Shown in pieces: positions 1 to 64,000 of a DNA stretch of 64,000 nucleotides. Source of the stretch: Climacteris rufus (Eukaryota > Chordata > Aves > Passeriformes > Climacteridae); contig VZRZ01004646.1 in assembly GCA_013398175.1 (NCBI GenBank), positions 124,001-188,000 of the forward strand. Reading direction: 5' to 3'. The position numbers and the translations under genes were made by a program. Position 1 is the stretch's first letter. Each line of letters begins with the position of its first letter. The notes below the pieces were generated by a model. That model had not been told where the DNA came from and did no database searches. It saw nothing but the letters and a program-made list of their open reading frames with translations.

Positions 1-54775
<54,775 letters not shown>

Positions 54776-55010
54776 GCTGGGCACCCACAAGTGTGAATTA
54801 AACACGGGCGCCTTCAGTTTATACCAGCTCCGTCCTTTCCACTATATTCCCAGAGATGATTTCTCCTATAGAGCCATACGTGATTAACCGAGAGAGGTTT
54901 TCTCTCTCGCCCCGCTCCCGCTCTGCCCGGCCTTGCACAGGCCCCTCCGACCCGTCCTCCCCGGTGCCCTGCCTTCAGACTGAGGGGAGATGAGGGGCTT
55001 TAATCAAAAT
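54776..55010 (-). promoter_or_regulatory. COL11A1: Likely COL11A1 5' UTR (upstream limit uncertain)
   Basis: This is the sequence directly upstream of the start codon, inside the CpG island. It has an in-frame stop at 54844-54842 and a four-codon upstream ORF (M-A-L-stop) at 54877-54866. The transcription start cannot be read from sequence. The upper limit given is a guess from the position of the CCAAT box and from the few hundred bases usual in this gene family. Confidence 0.45.
54866..54877 (-). promoter_or_regulatory. Short upstream ORF (M-A-L-stop) in the probable 5' UTR
   Basis: On the minus strand, ATG GCT CTA TAG lies about 90 nt before the main ATG. It is the only upstream ATG I noticed between the main start and about 54900. 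If the transcript includes it, it could lower translation slightly. The context (CACGTATGG) has G at +4 but not a purine at the key -3 position. Confidence 0.4.
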
Positions 55011-55110
55011 GCAAAGAGCTCCGCATCCCCCTAAAGGCTTCATCCCGTCAGAGGGCTGGGCGAGCGGCTCCCAGGGCCACCCCTGGAGCCCGACTGACAC
55101 GCCAGCCGCC

Positions 55111-55124
55111 GGGCGGAGGCCAAT
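55111..55124 (-). promoter_or_regulatory. Inverted CCAAT box (ATTGG) next to a GC box in the proximal promoter
   Basis: The minus strand reads GCGATTGGCCTCCGCCC. ATTGG (plus CCAAT, 55120-55124) is an NF-Y/CBF core, and the abutting CCGCCC (plus GGGCGG, 55111-55116) is an Sp1-type site. NF-Y binding to an ATTGG element is reported for the human COL11A1 proximal promoter, so this is the probable counterpart. It lies about 345 bp upstream of the ATG. No TATA box stands at a suitable place. Confidence 0.6.
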
Positions 55125-55190
55125 CGCGGGGCTCCCCCGGCCGCCCACAGCACCGCCCTCCGCCTCGGCGGCGGCACACCGGCCGCTCCG

Positions 55191-55417
55191 NNNNNNNNNN
55201 NNNNNNNNNNNNNNNNNNNNNNNNNNNNNNNNNNNNNNNNNNNNNNNNNNNNNNNNNNNNNNNNNNNNNNNNNNNNNNNNNNNNNNNNNNNNNNNNNNNN
55301 NNNNNNNNNNNNNNNNNNNNNNNNNNNNNNNNNNNNNNNNNNNNNNNNNNNNNNNNNNNNNNNNNNNNNNNNNNNNNNNNNNNNNNNNNNNNNNNNNNNN
55401 NNNNNNNNNNNNNNNNN
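55191..55417. other. Assembly gap (227 N) in the promoter CpG island
   Basis: There are 227 consecutive N. Both flanks are extremely GC-rich (…ggcggcacaccggccgctccg before, purine/G-rich after), the usual reason for such gaps in bird assemblies. Part of the upstream promoter is therefore unread, and any start site in it cannot be judged. Confidence 0.99.
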
Positions 55418-56001
55418 TGGGGACAAGCGGGAAGCAGGGGGAGGGGGACGTCGGCAGGGGAGGGAGCGAGGCAGGGCAAGTTTGAGGAGAGGAATGTGCG
55501 TGAGAGGAGCCGGGGTGTTGCGGTGAAGCGGCTGCGGGGTGGCCCCGCGGGCTTCCCGAAAGTGCCCGCTGGCATTGGTGCGGCCGCACGTCCGGCCCGG
55601 GAACGGCGGCCCGTTCCCCCTCACACCCCCTCCCTGGCGCACACACAAGGGATGTTCTCACACACCCTTGGGGGACCTCCGGGGGCTTCGCTCTAAGGCC
55701 GCTGTAAGAAAGGAGGCAGCGGGGCGGTGAGGGAAAAGCCCGCCGCCGAACATTCCCATTCCCGCCTCACCACACCCTGGAGCCCCGGGAGCCAGGTGTC
55801 GAGAACCCTCCCGCTCGCGTTCCCGTCCTGTCCCACCTGTGCAGCTGTCGGTAACGGGGACCGGCCCGTAGGCAGGTGGATGAAACCCCTGGCACGGCTT
55901 AGTTGTGCAGCAGATCCAGTCGAGATTCTCCGTTGGGATCGGGTTCTGCCTCGGTCCTCCGGAAAATGAAAGGCAACCATGGTCACGTTTTAGTAGAAAT
56001 G

Positions 56002-56016
56002 TATATATATATATAT
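56002..56016. repeat. (TA)n dinucleotide run at the upstream edge of the CpG island
   Basis: About seven TA units followed by tttaaa. It marks the abrupt change from GC-rich island to AT-rich flank. Confidence 0.8.
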
Positions 56017-56403
56017 TTAAATCTGCCTTGAGATCTTGAATGCCTTACGGCAATGAATGAACATATGGCTTATCAATAAAATACATGCTGCTGTTATATG
56101 TCAAATTATGCTTCAGGAATTTATTACCCTTTCATAAATCGTTTTGCTGCTCTCTGTTAAAATACCTATCTCTTTCAGCCCTTGGTTTTCTGAAACAGTT
56201 GGTATCATTGTCATTACCTGTACAGCTGAGGGGACTGAGGTGCACAGCACAGTTATATCTGAGCTCCCTTAAGTGCTGTGCATTGGGTGCCATTCACTGA
56301 AGAGATACTCAGGGTTCTTCTGGCACTTCAGGTATTTACCCACAGTACAACTGTGGAGCACCAAAATGCCATATGTGTCCCACTTCTCTGTATCAAAACA
56401 CTC

Positions 56404-56516
56404 ATAGAATAATTAAAGTTGGAAAAGACCCCTGAGTTCATCAACCATTTAACCCAACAGCGCCGTGTGCACCTGCTGAACCGTCTCCCCAGTGATGGCC
56501 AGACTACCCCCAGCTA
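56404..56516 (-). mobile_element. Short CR1-like 3' end fragment in the 5' flank
   Basis: The plus strand 'catagaataattaaagttgg', followed by 'aaaagacccctgagttcatc', resembles the reverse complement of a CR1 subfamily 3' end (…tcatagaatcataaaggttgg…). The rest is degraded, so the subfamily cannot be given. Confidence 0.65.
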
Positions 56517-57407
56517 CTTACAGAATATTTCATCTGGTCTTAACAATTGTCTGTCTTACACCCTAACTACATATAAGTCCCCAAAAGTCAGTACTATTGT
56601 TGTTGCTCTGCCAATCTGTGTAGTTCTCAGTCATTTACTAGATGCTTCCTAGAACAGCTCAAGTTAACTTGATGCTTCAGCCTCCTTCCCTATGATATCA
56701 GTAGGCAGTCCCAATGGCAATTTATTGTTTCTACTCAATACTTTGTCGTGGGAAAATCTCATATGCTGTAAAATTTTACGTTTCCTCTTCATGCTTATAT
56801 ATTGCACATCTTTCTGTCACCAGCATTCTTGCTGCTTTCAGTTTCTTATCACACATTGCCTCTCTGACTTTTTTTTTTTTTTTTGAGTCTTTCTGTTTGC
56901 CTAAATGAATACAGCTAAACTCTGCCCTAGTAAAAAGGAAAATCTCTGTCTCTGCCCAGGAGAAGAAACGGAAGCATTCCAGATAATGGTGAAAAAACCC
57001 CAAGTATTTTCACAATGTAGAGAATAGTAATTTTACACCGTGCCTTTACAGTTATTTAAGTTTTAGGGGATGTGGCTCATCTCTCAAACTGTCAGCGGAA
57101 AGATATGTACTGATTTTGTGGTCCTACATCAATCCAAAGCAGAACAAATAGGAAAAAATTCTAAATATTAATCCAGGTAAGGTAGCATACTTATATTAAT
57201 ATAAATTTCTGTATAATTCTATATAAATTCTAGTACCAGGACCACATTAATTTAGAGTTAGCTCAGTTATTTTTGCAAGCCACCATATCAAGCCACACAA
57301 ACGTGTAATAAATTGCCATCAGATTCAGCAGTTACAAGAGAAAAGTTAGGTGCCATTTAGGTGAAGACCCACATTTTGCAGCCTGTCAGATTTATTATTT
57401 AAAGACT

Positions 57408-57437
57408 ATTGATTTACATTTAATTGATTTACATTTA
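57408..57437. repeat. Perfect 15-bp tandem duplication in 5' flank
   Basis: The unit attgatttacattta is present twice head to tail without mismatch. Confidence 0.9.
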
Positions 57438-60400
57438 GCTTATTTTCCTAGTTATTGTTCATACTTTTCTTAATTGCAATGATGGTGTTCTGCAGTTAAG
57501 TAATTGCAGCCATGAAAATGTGGCAAAGAATAGATAACGATTCAGAGCATGCATAAGCTTTATGAATGCCATAAAATTAGTCTTTAAAAATTTTTGTTAG
57601 AAATGTACAGCTCTTATATATAATTTCAGGATAAATATAGTCTTTCTTGAAGCTGAAAGAGGGTTAAAATGTGAAAATATTTTCAGAGGAAAACAAAGGA
57701 GAAGTGAATTATGTTATTTATTAAATCAGCTGTGATCCACAGCAGTTTGTTCTTTCTGTCGGCTTTTTTGTTCCTCATTACTCTTCAAGACAGTTTTAGT
57801 GAAAAGAAAGACTAAGCACTGTGACATTCATTATGTTCTGTCCCTGATACATCAACGTTGGCAGATTAATCCATGTTTAAATATTAGGAATTGCTCTCTT
57901 GTATGTGCACAGATGGGTCATTGTTGTATTTTGGGGCAGAGGGGGGAGGGGTTAGGAACTATGGAGGAGAGAATATGTTTCCTTGGACCACTGTAGGTTA
58001 CAAGAAACTCAGCAGCAGCTCTTTCACATTCTTCAGGCTACAGGCAGTGTAATGAAATGTAACTGTAAATATGGTGTTCTTTGGCTCTCTTGCAATCATA
58101 CTGTGTTTTCCTAGCATATTCTTTGACATCACCAAAAGCAAGAGACTTCTCTCTGTACATAAGGGGGTCATTTCACTGGGAATAACTAATGCACTGTACA
58201 GAAGGGTATGCTTTTTTTGTTGGTTCCACTGTATCTCAGGGACATGGACTTGACTTTTTTTTCCCTAGCTCCACACAGATGTTGATGCCCTCTCCAATTC
58301 TATTCACAGCACATAAGTGAATATTGCAAAAAAAAAGTCTGCCTTAAAAGTCATCACCCACCACCTTCTCTGTTAGTTTAGTTCTTTTGATTTAGGTAGG
58401 TGGGTATTTTATCATTGTCTCATTTCTGGTGCAGATCTGTGTTTTCCAAGAGTTTTTAGTAGCATGATTAATATTAGGAAGAAAAGTGAGTTACACTACT
58501 TCAGAGAAGTGACCCCTTGTCAAAAAAGTTGTCTCAGCAATGGAGATCAGTGGAATGATCTCTGCTAAATGAAATGCTAATCAGCTCCTTATTGTAGTTT
58601 TAAAGGGAGAGAAATATATGAATGCATACATATAGGCAAAATACTGACAGTATTACTTTCAATGATTTTATCTTCAAGAAGGGTAATATACATTTTGCTA
58701 CTACAAATAATAGCTTACAGCTTCACTGAACTCCCCCAGTTCCATTATCTAAGGTTTTGAAGGATGAAGCCAAGGCTTTCTCTTACCCTCAGCAAACTTT
58801 TTGGGCTATGAAATGACTCTGTGCCCGTTGATTCTTTTGTTCAGATTCCCAAGAATTAGGGAGGAAAGAAGATAGTAAAAGAAATTATATACAAACCAGC
58901 ATAGTTCAGTACTCATTAGCTCAGGTACCAAAAGACTATAGAAACATTAGCATTACTAGGTCTTTTCCTATGGAGAATGTATTGAGAATGGTATAGGCAA
59001 AGCTGGAGTGGCAGCTGCACCGTGCAACCTCACACAGATCCAAAAGCAGGTCTGGGATGTGGCTACAAATCAGATGCATATTTGTTGCTGTATGTATATT
59101 GAAGGTTGAATTTATACAGTTTCTGGTGAACAAATCCTTACATTTTAAAATTGAACGTCTACTAATAGGAGTTGCTACCAGAAACACCAATGTGAGAGGT
59201 TAAAACTTCTAGGTCTGTGTAAGGAATAAAGTTAGTATTAAGGTTAGAGTTAGGGAGTTTAAAGGGTTAAATGACATGACTGCTGTTTGAAACTGTCTGC
59301 TGACTTGGAAGGCAGCTGTAGTTGGTAGGAGCTCATATATCACTTGCTGCAGGGGTTTATTCCATTTTTTAATTAATATGGCTACCATTAAGAGTTAAAA
59401 ATGTCAACCATTAAAATTGCATCCTGTTCCTCAGGATCATGAAGATAAGAAGAAATTTGGAGAATCTTATTTCCAATGTTCTTTGAAGATAAGATCAAAG
59501 CAAGACAATAACCTGTGCTGCTTCTCAGTTTAGGGATGATACCTCAGACATAAATAAGTATAATCCTTCTCACAGAACTTGGTTAACAGAAGCAAGGCAT
59601 ATTGCTAACAGTAAGAAAAGGGCAAACATTTGGGACAGGGGTAGGATGGAGGATTTTCAAGTCTTGAGATGCGAGATTGTTTCTGCTGACCCCCAGAAGC
59701 AGTAATTGTTTTCATGGAAACCTGTGCCTTGAGCTGTATTAGTTGTATAGGAACTAGAAGACAGTCTGCTTAGGAAGTAGGTATGACATTTAGGTTTAGG
59801 CCAACGCTTTTAGCTAAAAGACATTAAATCTTTCTACAGGCTCTCCCAAAATTAAGTGCGTTGATAGAAATCATTGACTAATACTGCCTTTGTGGGGTTT
59901 ACTCCTTTCTGTGCTAGTTCCTTCAAGTTAAATTCAAGTTAGTATTCAAGTAATGGTCGTGGGGTTTGAGAATTGTAGATGTCATAGACCCAGACTAATG
60001 TAACTATGTAAGACTGCCAAAGATGAGTATAAGGGAGGTATTAATAGCATCTGATTGATTGAATTGTGATTTCCTGTTTAAACTTGTGCCCTTCCTAAAC
60101 TACTATTAGAAATTGCTTTAATGCTGATATTTGCACATTTGTCACATTTTCCACTTGCATTTTGAACCTGTGGGAAGCAAGGAGGTAAGAAGGTGGTAGG
60201 CACTAATAGAAGCCAGTGCTTTATACCAACTAGCAGAAACCAATGCTTTAGTCTCCTGTAGGCTGGGAAGAAGTCTAGTATAAACAGACTAGTATATCTA
60301 GTAGAAACAGTATAAAAGTCTTAGGGATATAAAGCATCAGCAGGTAAATTCATTTCACAGAATTGCAAAATCTTGTCAGCAATCTTTGTGCTAATGTAGC

Positions 60401-63400
60401 TGGCAGCCAAGGCCTTCATCATTTTCTTCCTCAAGAGAAATAGAGTTGTACATCAAATGGAAAAATAAACTAAGGGTCAATATTTTGTTTTACAGTTAGA
60501 ATTAATTCTTCAGATCTGAACAGGGCTTTTGCTACACTAGAAGTTAGGGTTTTTAATATAATGTGTCTGCATTCCTGAATAATGTTAAGGGTCTCCTGCA
60601 GGGAAGCACAGAAACAATACCAATGGAAACCAGAGACTGATACTGTCTTACATTAGAACAGTAGGTTGCTATGGATAAATTACAAATTAGCATTGGACTC
60701 TGCACATGCTACAGAGGTGAGAATTGGGCGGATACTGCTATAAGCCTTATGTTGTCTTTTCCTCTTTCAGTCTCTGTAGGAAAACTTGCCTAGGAGGGTG
60801 TTGTTAGGATTTGAAACAGGTTAAGGGTAGGGCTTTGGAAGAGGATGACTAAGCATAAAGACCACACCTTATGGCAGCATTTACAGTGTTCCCAGAAATA
60901 AGAATTAATATGACTCAGCTCACATGAAGAAAAGTCATTGGCTTTTCCTCTAGTAATTGATCCTGTAGTTGTTTATAATGCAAGAATTAGAATTATTAGG
61001 ATTTTAGGTTTAATGTTTGGGAATCTTTAGATTAAATCTAGTGTTTAAAATGGTCCAGGGAATATTTTTTGACCCTGAGGTGTCTGGTCTTCTGGACAGA
61101 GTTGAGATTAGGTTTACTATCTACAATCCAATTTACTGCTCATCTCTGGAGCACGTTTAGAAGCAGGAAAAAAAGCAGCTATGCAAGCCATTTGTTCTCT
61201 TTCAGTAATTATTTACTGTCTTTCAGATTAAGATTAGGAAATTGTCAACACTTCAGTTTACAATCAATTTTTACAGATCTGAACCATTAGGAAGGTTGCT
61301 GTCAACAGTAGGAGAGGTTGAGGTCAGGACTCAACAGTGTAATTCATAGACAACCTAGTTTATTTGATCTAGAGATACAGGGTGGTCTGGTAACATCAAG
61401 ATCCAGTATCTTATTTTCAATTTGCTATCTTTTTTGTCTGCCAAGTCTATATACAGTCTTCATTATGGTTACACCACAAGAGATGACTTCAGTAGACTGG
61501 GTTATTGCTGGGGAATAGGAAGCAGCTTATTGCTATTAGTGGCAAACACCTTGTTTTCAGGAATGGGTATAGTGAAGGTTAGGGATAAGATTGGCTTGAA
61601 GGTTAGGGTAGAGAAAGAATGTTTTCCAGACCCATACTTAAAGCGAGATTCTTCAGAGCTTGGAGGAATAGGATGTTCCATGGAATTGTCATGAGCTGAT
61701 ACTCAATAACCATATGTATGCATATAAAATTAGAAGTTGGGGTGGATTTAGGAGGTATCATTTGGAAAATCAAAACTTAAACATACTGGATAATTGTTGG
61801 AGATAGTTGTTGGATTCTGCCCAGCTCTCTGAACAGCTCTCATGTTGTAATGGACTATTCTCTTAGTTCAGGTATGCTGTAAGTGATGCCAAACAGACTC
61901 CTCTTGGAGATACAATTTACCAGAGTTTGTACTGATCCATCCCCATGCTGCAATGAAAATGTTTAGTATTGGAGTTACGTTCAGTGCTTATGGCAATAAA
62001 ATTCAAGAGTCTTGCTTTTCCCATACACTGTAGGGCTTGCCAGTGTTATAAGAATGCATCATCTTTTGTTCTAAGTGCTGGTTATGTAGGTAGGTATTAA
62101 AAGTTGGGCTTGAGGAGAATTCTCTTGAACAGCCTGAACTGTCCGTTGATTTTGTGTGAGTCACAGAGATAGTAATAGGGGTCAATCTCTTATTTTCATG
62201 TTTGCTGTCCTTATGGTTGTGATTTAGGAAGAAAAGGATGAAGAACTCTCCACATGTGGATTCTCTGAGCATCAAAGAAACAGGTGTTATCAGAACTTAA
62301 TGCATTATTTTTAAGGGAATTTTTTCTTCTTTTTTCTTTCTCTTTTGGTTTGGTTTTGTTTACATAGTCATAATTGAGATGCTTGGAAAAGATTCATTGA
62401 TTGCTTGCTTCTGACCTGTTTGTGCAGACAAGATGAGGGCATGTGTTTTTAACTTGAGCTTCCTACTCCTACTTTGATGCACACCTCCATGTCACACAGT
62501 TGCCTTCTTTCATGTGTTCTACTCCCCAACCCTGCTTTTTATCAGCGTGCTTCTATATCGTTATATGAGAGGAAAAGAAACTGCATTTATATAAAATCTT
62601 GCCACAATTAAGGAGCACCATTTTTTCATTAACTTTGTTCTTTTCCTTGATCGATGTAGTCGGACAAATATGTAATTCTCTATGAAGTTCCTCCTTTCTT
62701 GATTTACATAGCCTTAATATACACAAAAGCAAGCACCGTTCTAATGCTGGCACAGGTGACCTCTTTGAGGAGCTACAGCATATTCACATTTGTGAATGGA
62801 AGATATTCTGACTGGAATTTTTCTGGAAATGTGCTGTGTGATTGGCCTCAGGTTAAAACAATGTTAAAACTGTCCCTCTATGAAGTTCATTGAAGAAAAG
62901 CAGCAATTACTGATTTCCTGGTCTCATTGACTTCGCTGGATCTAACCACGACTATTTTGTGGAAGAGTCTGGTCTTCCTACACCTCCCTCCCCAGAAAAA
63001 TATTGCTGAAATAATGTTTTACAGCATATAAACAGCAGAACATTTCCATCCTGTTCTGCAAGCAGCAGGAAGTATCAAGTATCATGCAGCATTACCAGCT
63101 CAGCTTGGTCACTCAGCTCATGTTTTTGGGGGCCTATTTCAGCATAAGTCTCTAAGCTTTCAAGGTTCATCTACTGATATTTTATAGGACTGCACTGTGT
63201 AACTGATACAGCAACCCACTGTTCTTTTAATTTATATTAATTTCTTTTTGGGTTCATTGCCTGTTGTAATCATAAGTATACTTTCTTCAAGAGAGAAAAA
63301 AAGAGCAATTAGTGTAATGTGCAACACGTCTTCTAAAATAGAACTCATAAAAGATAGCAGCATTTTACTCATTTAAGACAACTGAAACTGAGACATATAT

Positions 63401-64000
63401 ATTTGATGCCGTTTCTCAGTTTCTGTTTAAGTTTTAGATATTGCCATTACATACCAGATCTGCCAGAAATCTGCATTTTAATTGCCATTTCTGAATTTTT
63501 CCAATGGCCAACTAAAACTTGAGTCTGTCGCCGTTTTGCAGCACAACACTTGCAAATATTTGCCTTCAGTTGCTGGTGTCTGTTTGGTTCCTATGTAATT
63601 TTTAAAAATTGTTGGTTCTTTTTACTTTTTATCTGAAACTTCCTTTTGCTGGAGACCAGTTGAAACAGGCTGGGAGAACTAACAGGGGACACTGTAGACA
63701 GGCTCAGTTACTCACACTGGCAGCTGTTTATCTTATTATCAGACAGAGTGTCCCTGATTAGTTCTGCTTTAATCAGTGTTGTTCTTGAGCAGTGGGCCAA
63801 TATCTACATACCACAGTCCATTTTTTATTATGACTTGGGACAAATTAAGAACACAGATGTTTAAATATAAAAGGCCTCTTACAGGCCCTTTATGCATTGT
63901 TTTGTGGTATTGTTTTGTGTTGGGGGAGCACTGGTGGCCTATCTAATACACAAGGAGGCAGTGCAGGCACAGACTAATGGTCTGCATGTGTCACACACTT

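Larger units (their letters stand above)
56020..64000. other. 5' flanking DNA upstream of COL11A1, no gene recognised
   Basis: About 8 kb of mostly AT-rich sequence. It holds a short CR1-like fragment (56.40-56.52 kb), a 16-base T run (56869-56884), a 15-bp tandem duplication (57.41 kb), a G-rich stretch at 57.93-57.95 kb and scattered TTAGGG-like motifs at 59.2-61.6 kb. The open frames are under 95 codons and have no known domain. Confidence 0.8.

Noticed and set aside
54818..54823. TATAAA on the minus strand upstream of the start codon
   Set aside because: It is only 43-48 nt before the ATG, which would leave an almost absent 5' UTR. The human COL11A1 promoter is described as lacking a TATA box and this island is of that type.
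54975..55661. Open frames crossing the assembly gap
   Set aside because: They exist only because N triplets were read as X. No real coding evidence is present.

Overview
The window is vertebrate nuclear DNA, almost certainly from a bird. It has long AT-rich introns, a single CpG island, and several CR1-type LINE fragments, two of which keep the CR1 3' end motif (…ATTCTGTGATTC). No bacterial or phage gene organisation is present. The one protein-coding gene I can support is COL11A1, the collagen alpha-1(XI) chain, on the minus strand. Its 5' part runs from high to low coordinates and the gene leaves the window at base 1.

Layout, read in transcript order. About 56.0-64.0 kb is 5' flanking DNA with no recognisable gene. 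About 53.5-56.0 kb is a CpG island with the proximal promoter, an assembly gap of 227 N, the 5' UTR and exon 1 (signal peptide). Intron 1 is about 16 kb. Exons 2-5 (38.7, 33.4, 30.7 and 18.9 kb) encode the N-terminal TSPN/laminin-G-like domain. The variable region follows: acidic exon 6A, basic exon 6B, exon 7 and the acidic, tyrosine-rich exon 8 (8.55-5.33 kb). Exons 9-12 (2.7-0.03 kb) encode the start of the minor Gly-X-Y triple helix.

Every exon junction was checked by reading frame and GT/AG splice sites. The 13 exons give 1644 coding nucleotides (548 codons) if 6A and 6B are both counted. In the known family 6A and 6B are alternatives. Exon numbers follow the mammalian COL11A1 convention.

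The gene product is a secreted procollagen chain. It assembles with alpha-2(XI) and alpha-3(XI) (or collagen V chains) into fibrils that nucleate and limit the diameter of cartilage type II fibrils. The alternatively spliced variable region stays exposed at the fibril surface.

I found no undescribed system. The most interesting signals concern splicing: weak donors clustered on the variable-region exons, an intron 6A with no stop codon that continues into exon 6B in another frame, and an in-frame second donor after exon 12. Other signals are a CTCF-like site and G-quadruplex motif at the island edge, an inverted CCAAT box beside a GC box in the promoter, and several small tandem duplications.
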